Made by a program: the position numbers and the translations under genes
Notes under the pieces: model-generated
The model's input: the letters and a program-made list of their open reading frames with translations, nothing else
What the model was told of the DNA's origin: nothing
Database searches by the model: none
Shown: piece after piece, positions 1 to 7,144 of the stretch
Numbering within the stretch: position 1 is the first letter of the stretch
Layout: the number at the start of each line of letters is the position of its first letter
NCBI GenBank assembly: GCA_001873845.1
Contig: MNZY01000070.1
Coordinates: forward strand, 1-11,450
Direction of reading: 5' to 3'
DNA length: 11,450 bases
DNA from: Candidatus Altarchaeum sp. CG2_30_32_3053
Lineage (GTDB): Archaea > Altiarchaeota > Altiarchaeia > Altiarchaeales > Altiarchaeaceae

Positions 1-160
1 CCCATCTTTCCCACCATCAAAAAATTTACGGGTAATTTTAAAAATTTACAAAATTAATTATACTTAACAACAAAAATACGCTCACTTCGTTCGTATCTTT
101 TCAAATCTTTGGGATTTAAAAATTACGCCCAAACTTTTACGCCGGGGTGGGAAACTCAGG
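1..160. repeat. Non-coding stretch with imperfect long inverted repeat (possible small palindromic element)
   Basis: No reading frame of note lies here. The 9-mer tttcccacc at 7-15 has a perfect inverted copy, ggtgggaaa, at 146-154. Inside these arms the similarity continues imperfectly: the A/T-rich block around 20-48 (with acgggtaatttt) resembles the reverse complement of about 112-140 (with aaaaattacgccc). The centre holds a smaller imperfect palindrome at 76-96, with arms atacg and cgtat. The whole block could fold into one long hairpin, as a miniature inverted-repeat element or structured RNA would. The left end may be cut by the window edge, and no target-site duplication can be recognised, so the identity is inference. 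Confidence 0.35.
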
Positions 161-170
161 ATTTATACTA
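159..170 (+). promoter_or_regulatory. Probable TATA box of the PIN-like gene
   Basis: The A/T-rich stretch ggatttatacta ends about 15 nt before the ATG at 185. There is no Shine-Dalgarno motif in front of that ATG. The placement fits an archaeal TATA box driving a leaderless or nearly leaderless transcript. Confidence 0.4.
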
Positions 171-184
171 TTCATACAATTACA

Positions 185-844
185 ATGGCAAATCTCGGAG
201 GTTTATTTAATATACTAAAAAGAAAGGATAAAAAAGAAAGCAGAACAAAAGGCAATATCAGAGAAAAAGAAGAAACAACAGATATTGTTGAAGATAAAGG
301 AATGAAAGAGATTGAGCAGGAATTCAAATATTTAGACAGCAAAACCAAAAATAAAATTTGTATTGACGGAATTGCTTTGCTACTATTGACAAAAATGGGA
401 ATAATTGAAAATGCAATAAATTTTTACAACATAATTCTAACCCCCTCGCTCGTAGAGGAAATAGAAAAACAAAAAAAAGACAATGAACCAGAGGCAAACT
501 TCATATTAAATTTAATAAATACAGGAAAATTTTCAAAGGAAAAGGTAGATAAAAACAAAGACCTTATACAATACGGATTATACATGGCTGAACTTGAAAT
601 TGTTTCGCATTTTTTGAACGGAAATTGTAATTTTATACTTTCCGATGATGCAATAATTAGGGCAAACAGAGAAATTTTAAAACTGAATGCCATTTCAACG
701 CCTGCTTTTGTGCTGTCTTTACTTAACAAGGAGATAATAACAAGAGAGCATGCAATAAGCGCTTATGCTATTTTAAGAAGTGAAAAATGGTTTGAGGAAT
801 GGATAATAGATGAATGTATAAGAAGGGTGAAGTTAAAAAAATAA
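185..844 (+). CDS. PIN-domain-like protein (putative ribonuclease)
   Basis: The product has 219 residues. About 50 highly charged residues, rich in Lys and Glu, come first and look disordered. From about residue 57 the sequence reads as a compact PIN-like alpha/beta domain: a beta strand ending in Asp61 (ICIDG), helices, then Glu136 in a helix (MAELEIV) and Asp154-Asp155 after a strand (FILSDDAI). This D...E...DD order matches the metal-binding acidic residues of PIN nucleases, which cleave RNA. Unlike most VapC toxins it has a long charged N-terminus, and no antitoxin-like gene is beside it, so a housekeeping or solitary PIN protein is as likely as a toxin. The call rests on motif order only. 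The stop codon sits in a 14-bp tandem duplication. The gene converges on the glycosyltransferase. Confidence 0.6.
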   Translation: MANLGGLFNILKRKDKKESRTKGNIREKEETTDIVEDKGMKEIEQEFKYLDSKTKNKICIDGIALLLLTKMGIIENAINFYNIILTPSLVEEIEKQKKDNEPEANFILNLINTGKFSKEKVDKNKDLIQYGLYMAELEIVSHFLNGNCNFILSDDAIIRANREILKLNAISTPAFVLSLLNKEIITREHAISAYAILRSEKWFEEWIIDECIRRVKLKK

Positions 845-860
845 ATTTAAAAAAATAAAT
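833..860. repeat. Perfect 14-bp tandem duplication across the stop codon of the PIN-like gene
   Basis: The unit ttaaaaaaataaat occurs at 833-846 and again at 847-860 with no mismatch. The first copy contains the TAA stop (842-844) of the upstream gene. Because 14 is not a multiple of three, the second copy is out of frame with the gene. Confidence 0.85.
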
Positions 861-895
861 TTAACGGTTAAAATTTTTTTCTTAATTTTTCTTTC
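855..895. terminator. Probable bidirectional terminator between convergent genes
   Basis: A small palindrome, ttaacggttaa (861-871), sits between A/T-rich arms. On the plus strand it is followed by T runs at 874-880 and 886-890. On the minus strand it is followed by the complement of the A runs at 835-859. T-rich tracts are the usual archaeal termination signal, and the position between two convergent gene ends supports a shared terminator. Confidence 0.45.
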
Positions 896-963
896 ACATA
901 ATTTACAGACTTGTCTATTATGCCTTTATCTAGCTCCTTGAGGTAATATAAGATATTGACTGG
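868..963 (-). other. Out-of-frame continuation of the glycosyltransferase C-terminus (probable frameshift)
   Basis: A different minus-strand frame is open from 963 down to a TAA at 868-870. It encodes about 31 residues, beginning VNILYYLKELDKG and ending VKEKLRKKF. This is an amphipathic, Lys-rich tail typical of a real protein end, while the annotated frame stops at 930 after a Ser/Ile-rich stretch (SISYITSRS). One missing base near 958-966 would join the frames. Whether this is a real mutation or a sequencing or assembly error cannot be told here. Confidence 0.45.
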
Positions 964-1871
964 CTAACTACAATTATATTTTCTATGGCCTGGTCATTTG
1001 TTTTCTTTGCCCATACATTCGTTTCGTTGAACTGCTGTCTGAGTTCTTCTGTAAATTTATCTGCCTTTTTTCGGATGTAGTCCTTCATTATATCTGTAAG
1101 CTCGGCAGAGTTATTTGTATACGTACTGATATTAATAAATGCCTGATGAAGTTTTTCCTCATCGGGACGATATTCAACATAGCTGGTACTGGAAAGTATA
1201 TCTTTAAGATTCGGATAACGGGTAGATAATTCAAGTTCAAAATAATATTTCAAAGAGAACAGTAAGCCCATTTCATCAAGCCGTCTCGGACTCGTTATAA
1301 CAAAATTGTCTGTGAAAAAACATGTTTTACCCATTTTATGTAATCTACGCGCAAAATCAGCATCTTCAAGTGGCACATCGCGAAATCCTCCTGAAATTTT
1401 AAACGCATCAGCAGTTACAAAAGTATTGAATCCAAGAAGTGTCGGAAAGTCAATTTTGTCATTGAAATCAAACCATGAGCATAATAGTTTTTCTGTGAAA
1501 ACCATTTTTGGATTTGGATTTGAAAATTTAAATCCAGCACAAAAACCGAGCATGTTGGAATCGCTGTTAAATTTATTCATTCCCCACTCAACATAATCCT
1601 TTGGCAATATTGTGTCAGCATCAACAAAAAGAAAATATTTTCCCGCAGCAGAATTAGCCCCGCGGTTTCGCTGCAATCCTATGCTTCTAACATCTGATAA
1701 AATTACCTTGTCCGCATACTTTTTGGATATCTCAAATGTCTTGTCCTCACGTTTTCCGTCACAGACGATTATCTCATATTTTACATCTGTTTCCTGTGCA
1801 ATTACGGACTTCAAACACACCTCTATGTTTTTTTCTTCATTTAAGGTCGGAATGATTACTGAGACATCCAT
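930..1871 (-). CDS. Family 2 glycosyltransferase (GT-A fold)
   Basis: The product as read has 313 residues. The N-terminal 200 are a clear GT2 domain: the opening strand VSVIIPTLNEEKNI (residues 3-16), the nucleotide-binding Asp in VCDGKREDKT (about 36-45), the DxD-type metal site VDAD (83-86), and the acceptor-side acidic motif LEDADFARRL (168-177), where the catalytic base normally sits. Such enzymes move a sugar from a nucleotide-activated donor onto lipid or glycan acceptors at the inner membrane face. No membrane span is evident. The C-terminal 110 residues are helical and of no recognised family. The extreme C-terminus looks frameshifted (see 868-963). The ATG lies 26 bp after the SPFH gene, so the two probably share a transcript. 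Donor and acceptor cannot be told from sequence. Confidence 0.85.
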   Translation of the reverse strand: MDVSVIIPTLNEEKNIEVCLKSVIAQETDVKYEIIVCDGKREDKTFEISKKYADKVILSDVRSIGLQRNRGANSAAGKYFLFVDADTILPKDYVEWGMNKFNSDSNMLGFCAGFKFSNPNPKMVFTEKLLCSWFDFNDKIDFPTLLGFNTFVTADAFKISGGFRDVPLEDADFARRLHKMGKTCFFTDNFVITSPRRLDEMGLLFSLKYYFELELSTRYPNLKDILSSTSYVEYRPDEEKLHQAFINISTYTNNSAELTDIMKDYIRKKADKFTEELRQQFNETNVWAKKTNDQAIENIIVVSQSISYITSRS

Positions 1872-1897
1872 CTCAAAAAAATATGTGCATAATTTTT

Positions 1898-2707
1898 TTA
1901 TTCCTTTCTTTCTTCTGCTCCTTTTTTGCTTCTTTCCAAAAGGCCTTCCGACAGCCCTACTATGTCTCCTATATTGCTTGTTCCGCTAACAGCACCCGAA
2001 GGAACTACTATTAAATTTTTCTCCCTCGCTATTTCCGAAAGGGTCTGCAACTCCCTTAATTTCATTGCCATGGGCATTTTTGTATATTCCACTGCTGCAT
2101 CTCTCATCTTCATAGCTGCCTGTAATTCCCCGTCAGCCATAATTATTCTGCTTCTTTTTTCTCTTTCCGCTTCTGCCTGTTTTGCCATCGCCCTCGTCAT
2201 ATTTTCAGGTAAAATAACATCCTTTATTGTTACGGCATTGACCTTTATTCCCCATGGACTTGTCGCCACATCTAAAATTTCCTGTACCTTTTTTCCCAGA
2301 TCTTCTCTTTTGGCAAGCAATTCATCCAGTTCTACCTGTCCGAGAACATCTCTTATCGTTGTCTCTGCCCTCAACACACTTGCTTCATGATAATTTTCAA
2401 CATTTACAACCGCATGACTCGGATCTTCAACCCTATAATAAACAACAGCATCAACCATGATAGAAATATTATCTTTTGTTATTACATTCTGCTTTTTAAT
2501 ATCAAAGACAATTGTCCTCAAATCAATTTTTATCCATTTATCTATTATGGGAATTATAAAAAATACCCCGGGACCTTTTGCCCCGATTAATCTTCCGAGA
2601 CGAAAGACAACGCTCCGTTCATACTCATTTACTATTTTTATGCTGTATGCCAAAATTATTATTACAACAACCAGCCCGAAAATAACCGGAGTTATCTCAC
2701 CACCCAT
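1898..2707 (-). CDS. Stomatin-like SPFH (band 7) membrane protein, slipin type
   Basis: The product has 269 residues. A single hydrophobic N-terminal segment (about 7-24, PVIFGLVVVIIILAYSIK) anchors it in the membrane. Next comes the hallmark start of the SPFH domain, NEYERSVVFRLGR (27-39), with GPGVFFIIPIID following. The prohibitin/stomatin core (VITKDNISIMVDAVVYYRV) and the DVLGQVELDELLAKRE helix come after that. The C-terminal part (EAEREKRSRIIMADGELQAA onward) is the usual Ala/Glu-rich coiled-coil oligomerisation helix. Family members form ring or cage scaffolds that organise membrane domains and often work with a protease. In many archaea and bacteria the partner is an NfeD membrane protein encoded next door. 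No NfeD gene is present here; the downstream neighbour, probably co-transcribed, is a glycosyltransferase. Confidence 0.92.
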   Translation of the reverse strand: MGGEITPVIFGLVVVIIILAYSIKIVNEYERSVVFRLGRLIGAKGPGVFFIIPIIDKWIKIDLRTIVFDIKKQNVITKDNISIMVDAVVYYRVEDPSHAVVNVENYHEASVLRAETTIRDVLGQVELDELLAKREDLGKKVQEILDVATSPWGIKVNAVTIKDVILPENMTRAMAKQAEAEREKRSRIIMADGELQAAMKMRDAAVEYTKMPMAMKLRELQTLSEIAREKNLIVVPSGAVSGTSNIGDIVGLSEGLLERSKKGAEERKE

Positions 2708-2728
2708 TTTAAAAAATTTAACAGATAT

Positions 2729-2742
2729 AAATTTTATAAATA
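2729..2742 (-). promoter_or_regulatory. Probable TATA box of the SPFH gene
   Basis: On the minus strand the stretch atttataaaattta is centred roughly 28 nt upstream of the ATG at 2707, and no Shine-Dalgarno motif precedes that ATG. This is the spacing expected of an archaeal TATA box for a leaderless mRNA. Confidence 0.5.
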
Positions 2743-2777
2743 ATTTGTTATAAATTTGTTATAGTAATATAAATATT

Positions 2778-2925
2778 TAAATTTAATACAGCATAAATTC
2801 AGTAAATTTAATACAGCATAAATTCAGTAAATTTAATACAGCATAAATTCAGCATAATTTTAAATTTAATACAGCATAAATTCAGCATATTTAGCATAAA
2901 TTCAGCATAAGCAGCATAAATTCAG
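2778..2925 (+). repeat. Direct-repeat array upstream of the UPF0280 gene (six copies of a 12-bp core)
   Basis: The core gcataaattcag occurs without mismatch at 2791-2802, 2816-2827, 2841-2852, 2874-2885, 2894-2905 and 2914-2925. The first three belong to perfect 25-bp head-to-tail units (2778-2802, 2803-2827, 2828-2852). A fourth full unit sits at 2861-2885 after an 8-bp spacer, and the last two are shortened and spaced at 20 bp. The last core ends 5 bp before the ATG at 2931. The array fills most of the gap between the divergent SPFH and UPF0280 genes. It could be a cluster of regulator-binding sites, or simply expansion by replication slippage. The lack of unique spacers of constant length rules out CRISPR. 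Confidence 0.9.
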
Positions 2926-2930
2926 CCAAT

Positions 2931-3644
2931 ATGAATTTCATCCCGATAACTTATAAAAACACAAACCTGAATATATCTTTATACAAAGGAAATACAACGA
3001 CTGAAAGCATCCCTTTTAACAAAATTTTTAAAACCGTTGTTGAGGAAAGAAGTAAAATAGAGAAGGAAATAATAAAAAATCCGTTGTTTAAATATTCTCT
3101 TGAGCCGCTTAAACCCGATAATGACTCACCAGAAATAATTAAAAATATGTGTTATGCCTCAAATCTGGCAAATGTCGGGCCAATGGCAAGCGTTGCTGGG
3201 GCAATTGCAGAAATTTTATGTGAGAAATGTATTGGACTTGGATTTGATGCTGGGTTCATTGAAAACGGGGGAGATATTGCTCTGTTCGGGGACAGGAATT
3301 TTAAGATTCAGATTTACACAAAAAATTCACCGTTTTCAGACAAATTTTTCATACCTTTAAATCCAGCAAAATTATTCCAGGACAAAATTTTAGGTATATG
3401 TACATCCTCATCTTCTATAGGTCCGTCTGTGAGTTTTGGAGACAGCGATGCGACGACGATTATAGCAAATAGTCCTGCAATCGCAGATGCATTCGCGACC
3501 TCACTTGGAAATTTAGTTAAAAACGATGAAAAGTGTCTTGAGGATGTTATTGAATTCGGAAAGAAATTTAATGTAGTAAAAGGAATTTGTATAATTGTTA
3601 AGGATAAAATCGGGATGTGGAATGTCCGGCTGGAAAAATTTTAA
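2931..3644 (+). CDS. UPF0280 family protein (ApbE-like superfamily), function unknown
   Basis: The product has 237 residues, near the family norm. Recognised conserved blocks are NVGPMASVAGAIAE (about 81-94), the glycine-rich ENGGDIALFG (about 111-120), and the long C-terminal signature GICTSSSSIGPSVSFGDSDA followed by AIADAFATSLGN. The family is related to ApbE, the flavin transferase that attaches FMN to proteins, and the Gly-rich and Asp-containing blocks correspond to its nucleotide-handling surface; no activity is established for UPF0280. There is no signal peptide or membrane span, so the protein is probably cytoplasmic. It begins directly after a striking direct-repeat array and is followed 15 bp later by elp3 on the same strand, which suggests a shared transcript. 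Family membership is secure; the biochemical role is open. Confidence 0.85.
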   Translation: MNFIPITYKNTNLNISLYKGNTTTESIPFNKIFKTVVEERSKIEKEIIKNPLFKYSLEPLKPDNDSPEIIKNMCYASNLANVGPMASVAGAIAEILCEKCIGLGFDAGFIENGGDIALFGDRNFKIQIYTKNSPFSDKFFIPLNPAKLFQDKILGICTSSSSIGPSVSFGDSDATTIIANSPAIADAFATSLGNLVKNDEKCLEDVIEFGKKFNVVKGICIIVKDKIGMWNVRLEKF

Positions 3645-3659
3645 ATAAACTTTAAGGTT

Positions 3660-5387
3660 ATGGCTGTCAGGGATGATGAAAGGGATGATAAAAAGAGTGA
3701 TAAAAGGGATGATAAAAGGGATAATGAAAACAGGAAAAAGGTATGCAGAGAGATAATTAAAAAAATTTTAAGCGGCAGAATCATAAGCAGGGAAGCACTT
3801 GAAAAAGAAAAGTCCATTTATTGTGAGAAATATAGAATGCGGGAATATCTGAACAATCCAGAAATTTTAAATTCTGCGAACGACAGCGAAAGGGCAGAAA
3901 TTTTAAAAATTTTGCAGAAGAAACCGTCCCGAACTTACGCGGGAGTTACGGTAATTGCCTGTATGACTATGCCAGCGAGATGCCCTCACGGAAAATGTGC
4001 CTATTGTCCCGGGGGCGTTGAAATTGATATTCCCCAAAGTTATACCGGGAAAGAGCCATCAACGATGCGAGGCATCCAGTGTCATTTTGATTCCTATCTT
4101 GAAACAACCTCCCGGCTGTATCAGTATCACAAGCTTGGACATGCCATTGATAAAATTGAACTAATAATTATGGGCGGAACCCTGCCTGCACAAGATATTG
4201 ATTATATGGAATATTTTTCAAAGCGGTGTATTCAGGCAATGAATGAATTTTATGAAAATTTAAAAATTATTGAAAAATCAGGTGAGGAAAAATTTACTGA
4301 AAAATATAATGATGATAAGAACAGGTCTGACGGAGGAAAATTTCGCAAATTTCACTATCAGGAAGAAATACAGAGGGCGAATGAAAAAGCGAAAATAAGA
4401 TGTGTCGGACTGACTTTTGAATCAAGGCCAGATTATGCAAAAAAAGAGGAAATTCTGGGAATGTTAAAATGCGGGGCAACAAGGGTTGAGATGGGTGTTC
4501 AAAGTCCTTATGATTTTATTTATTCTATTGTCGATCGCGGGCATACTGTCCAGGATGTTATTGAATCAACTGCTTTATTAAAGGATTATGGATTAAAGGT
4601 TTGCTACCATATGATGCCTGGATTGCTTGGAAATTCCGAATACAGCAGGGCTCTTGATTTCAGGGGATTCGGAAAAATTGTCACAGATGAAAATTTCATG
4701 CCGGATATGTTAAAAATTTATCCGACTTTAATAATCAAAGGAACAAAATTTCATGATGAATACATTAAGGGAAATTTTGAACCATTAACAACGGAAAATG
4801 CGGTCCGGTTAATAACAGATGTTATGGCAGCACTTCCGAAATGGGTCAGGGTAATGAGGGTAATGCGGGACATTCCTGCTTATATGATTGAGGCGGGAAT
4901 TAAAACAAGTAATCTGGAACAGCTGGTTGACAAAAAATTAAAAGCCGGAAATTTAAAATGTATGGAAATAAGACACAGAGAGGTCAGGAATGAGAACATT
5001 GATTTTGACAATATAAGGTTGCTGCGTGAGGAGTATAATGCATCAAAAGGAAGGGAAATTTTTCTGAGTTATGAGGACATTGAAAATGATTTGCTGATTG
5101 GATTTTTACGGCTGAGAACACCTTCAAATTTTAACAAAACAAAAAATGTCTTTGTCAGGGAATTGCATATTTACGGGAAAGAGGTTAAAATCGGGGAAAA
5201 AGCAAAAGCAGATGAAATCCAGCACAGAGGGTTTGGGGGAAATTTACTTGCGGAGGCAGAAAGAATTTCCTGTGAAGAATTTGATGCGAAAAAAATTTCT
5301 GTAATGAGCGGAATAGGGGCAAGGGAATATTACAGGAAATTTAATTATAAAAAAGAGAAATTCTGGATGGTGAAAAATTTAAGTTAA
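3660..5387 (+). CDS. elp3: Elp3: tRNA wobble-uridine (U34) carboxymethyl-forming enzyme, radical SAM plus acetyltransferase
   Basis: The product has 575 residues. The radical SAM domain carries the Elp3 form of the cluster motif, CPHGKCAYCPGG (Cys108, Cys113, Cys116), preceded by TYAGVTVIACMTMPARC and followed by the SAM-binding MGGT (171-174). The C-terminal GNAT acetyltransferase domain shows VRELHIYG (about 499-506), the acetyl-CoA loop QHRGFGG (521-527) and SGIGAREYYRKFNY. Together they use acetyl-CoA and SAM to build the carboxymethyl group on U34 of tRNAs. Archaeal Elp3 acts without the other Elongator subunits, and none are seen here. Unusual is the N-terminus: residues 4-23 are five copies of a charged tetrapeptide encoded by 12-bp tandem repeats. 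The ATG at 3660 is the only start upstream of the conserved region, and the repeats lie inside it. Confidence 0.95.
   Translation: MAVRDDERDDKKSDKRDDKRDNENRKKVCREIIKKILSGRIISREALEKEKSIYCEKYRMREYLNNPEILNSANDSERAEILKILQKKPSRTYAGVTVIACMTMPARCPHGKCAYCPGGVEIDIPQSYTGKEPSTMRGIQCHFDSYLETTSRLYQYHKLGHAIDKIELIIMGGTLPAQDIDYMEYFSKRCIQAMNEFYENLKIIEKSGEEKFTEKYNDDKNRSDGGKFRKFHYQEEIQRANEKAKIRCVGLTFESRPDYAKKEEILGMLKCGATRVEMGVQSPYDFIYSIVDRGHTVQDVIESTALLKDYGLKVCYHMMPGLLGNSEYSRALDFRGFGKIVTDENFMPDMLKIYPTLIIKGTKFHDEYIKGNFEPLTTENAVRLITDVMAALPKWVRVMRVMRDIPAYMIEAGIKTSNLEQLVDKKLKAGNLKCMEIRHREVRNENIDFDNIRLLREEYNASKGREIFLSYEDIENDLLIGFLRLRTPSNFNKTKNVFVRELHIYGKEVKIGEKAKADEIQHRGFGGNLLAEAERISCEEFDAKKISVMSGIGAREYYRKFNYKKEKFWMVKNLS
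3669..3728 (+). repeat. 12-bp coding minisatellite in the 5' end of elp3, five copies
   Basis: Consecutive 12-bp units start at 3669, 3681, 3693, 3705 and 3717. Two are identical (agggatgataaa at 3681 and 3705) and the rest differ at one to three positions. They encode RDDE, RDDK, KSDK, RDDK and RDNE in frame. The tract precedes the conserved Elp3 N-terminal helices and would give a flexible, strongly charged extension. Confidence 0.9.
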
Positions 5388-5413
5388 AAATAAACGACTA
5401 GCAACATTATACA

Positions 5414-7144
5414 TTACAGCCTCCTCAAAATATTTCCTAAAATATTCATAACATATACATTCAGTGATTTCCTGTTTCTTGGCCAGTTTAGTTCCCTGTT
5501 TTTATGAATTAATGACTTCATGGACTCATTAATCTCATCCCTTAATAAATTAATTTCCCGCTCATTGTCATTAATACCAATACCTGTTTTTGAAATTTGG
5601 GCAACCTTCTTCATAACATCTCTTGAAATTTCAACCTGTTTTTCTGTATTTTTAACATACCTGTCATCAACCATCTCATGTTTTCTTTTAATATGTGATA
5701 ATTTAACTGCTGTGTCATAAGTAAGATCAATAATATCATCAGGAGAAAGATTTTCTGTCCGATAGTTAAAAAAGTCCTTCCATGAGTATCTGTCAAAGGC
5801 ATTGTAATGTTCTTCAAGTGTCCTGTGCAAAACCACATAACCGTATCTGGCGGGATTTTCAAATGCGATGGATCCTGGGTCAAGAGTCGGGGCATATGGA
5901 GATATAAAAGGATAAACCTTATGTTCCCGTTCTCCGGAATTTTTAAATTTTTTAAATTTCCCGATAACTGAATCAATATAATCAAGTGTTCTGTAAATGC
6001 TTTTCTTACTCTGTTTTCCGAGTCCGAGCATAAAAAAAAGATCAAATTTATCGCAGTCATTGTTCAGTGCGATTTCTATGCTGTTTTCAACATCTTCATT
6101 TGTATAATTCTTTCCGGCGCAAAACCGCACATCATCAGAGGCGTCTTCCGGAGACATCTCAAGATTATAATGTGCAAATGTGCTCTTCAGAGTCACTGCA
6201 AATTCTTCTGTCAAGGGAGAAAATAACTCAAATACAACTGGCAGGTCAATCTTTTCTTTTTTTATTTTTTTAAATACCTCTTCATAATACCTTTTGCCGC
6301 CCATCCGTATGTCATTCAGAAAGAATACGGGATTTTTGATATATTCTTCATTCAGACGCAACTGCTCAATCACTTTATCCGGCTCCATAAATGCCGGCTT
6401 TTTGCGGTTGTATATTCGCTTATAGCATTCAGATGAGCCGCCGCAATTGACACAGTTATACAGGCATCCCTTTGAGGTAAGTATAGGCATTGTCGGTTCA
6501 TCAAGCCATGACCTGTAAGGCAGATTAGCGTCAATGTCCATATCCCTGATAATCAGTTTCAGCATAAATTTCGGGTCAATTACGAAATTAACAGTTTCAG
6601 GCACATTGGTTATGGGATTTGATTTGACAATATTGTTTTTTCTCCACGATAAATTCGGAATGTCTTCTTTATCGGTTTTGTTTAAATTTTCAATTAGTTT
6701 TAATAAAGGATATTCGCAGGAATCGCCTTTAAGCACATAATCAATAAACGAAAATTTAGTTAGAATTTCATCGTGATAGTATGTAGAAGTAAAGCCGCCA
6801 AATATAACTGGTGTATTCGGATGAAATTTTTTGCATATCTTTGCGATTTCAATTGCACCGTGAAGATGGGCCATCCAGTGAAGGTCTATGCAGAATGCCT
6901 CTGCATTTAGTCGTTTTATAAATTTTTCTGCATCAAATTTTTCGCTGTTTAGCATCTTCAGGGCTATATTTACAATCCTCGCCCTGTGTCCGTGCCGCTC
7001 AAGATAATGTGCCATTGATACAAATCCCATGGGATACATTTCAAACACAGGTGTTGACGGGACCGCTTCGCTCATTGCGCCTATAAATACCGGACGCTTG
7101 CGGAAGTCGTAAATGCCTGGCGGATGTAAAAATACAGTTGTCAT
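5414..7144 (-). CDS. B12-binding-domain radical SAM protein (resembles archaeal Ta0216-type family)
   Basis: The product has 576 residues. The N-terminal part reads as a Rossmann-like cobalamin-binding domain: VFLHPPGIYDFRKR at the start, MGFVSMAHYLERHGH (39-53), FCIDLHWMAHLHGA (84-97) and VIFGGFTSTYY (113-123). The Asp/His-rich DLHWMAHLH replaces the canonical DxHxxG, so cobalamin ligation is uncertain. The radical SAM cluster motif follows as SKGCLYNCVNCGGSS (Cys227, Cys231, Cys234), which generates the 5'-deoxyadenosyl radical. The length, the GCLYNCVNCGGSS motif and the C-terminal helical region recall the family named after Thermoplasma Ta0216; that name is from memory. The substrate is unknown. 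Its ATG overlaps the stop of the HTH/zinc-ribbon gene by 4 bp (ATGA), so the two are translationally coupled. It converges on elp3 with a 26-bp gap. Confidence 0.8.
   Translation of the reverse strand: MTTVFLHPPGIYDFRKRPVFIGAMSEAVPSTPVFEMYPMGFVSMAHYLERHGHRARIVNIALKMLNSEKFDAEKFIKRLNAEAFCIDLHWMAHLHGAIEIAKICKKFHPNTPVIFGGFTSTYYHDEILTKFSFIDYVLKGDSCEYPLLKLIENLNKTDKEDIPNLSWRKNNIVKSNPITNVPETVNFVIDPKFMLKLIIRDMDIDANLPYRSWLDEPTMPILTSKGCLYNCVNCGGSSECYKRIYNRKKPAFMEPDKVIEQLRLNEEYIKNPVFFLNDIRMGGKRYYEEVFKKIKKEKIDLPVVFELFSPLTEEFAVTLKSTFAHYNLEMSPEDASDDVRFCAGKNYTNEDVENSIEIALNNDCDKFDLFFMLGLGKQSKKSIYRTLDYIDSVIGKFKKFKNSGEREHKVYPFISPYAPTLDPGSIAFENPARYGYVVLHRTLEEHYNAFDRYSWKDFFNYRTENLSPDDIIDLTYDTAVKLSHIKRKHEMVDDRYVKNTEKQVEISRDVMKKVAQISKTGIGINDNEREINLLRDEINESMKSLIHKNRELNWPRNRKSLNVYVMNILGNILRRL

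Noticed and set aside
185..844. Toxin-antitoxin module based on the PIN-like gene
   Set aside because: No small antitoxin gene lies up- or downstream on the same strand, and the long charged N-terminus is unlike compact VapC toxins.
930..970. Programmed ribosomal frameshift in the glycosyltransferase
   Set aside because: No slippery heptamer followed by a stable structure is visible near the junction; a simple indel or sequencing error is more likely.
1926..2390. Long plus-strand frame opposite the SPFH gene
   Set aside because: It is a shadow of a confidently recognised gene, Ser/Ile/Leu-rich with no family resemblance.
2778..2925. CRISPR array
   Set aside because: Repeat units are contiguous or separated by only 8 bp or less, with no unique spacers and no cas genes nearby.
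5388..5413. Hidden gene or RNA between elp3 and the radical SAM gene
   Set aside because: The convergent gap is only 26 bp and contains no hairpin or frame of note.
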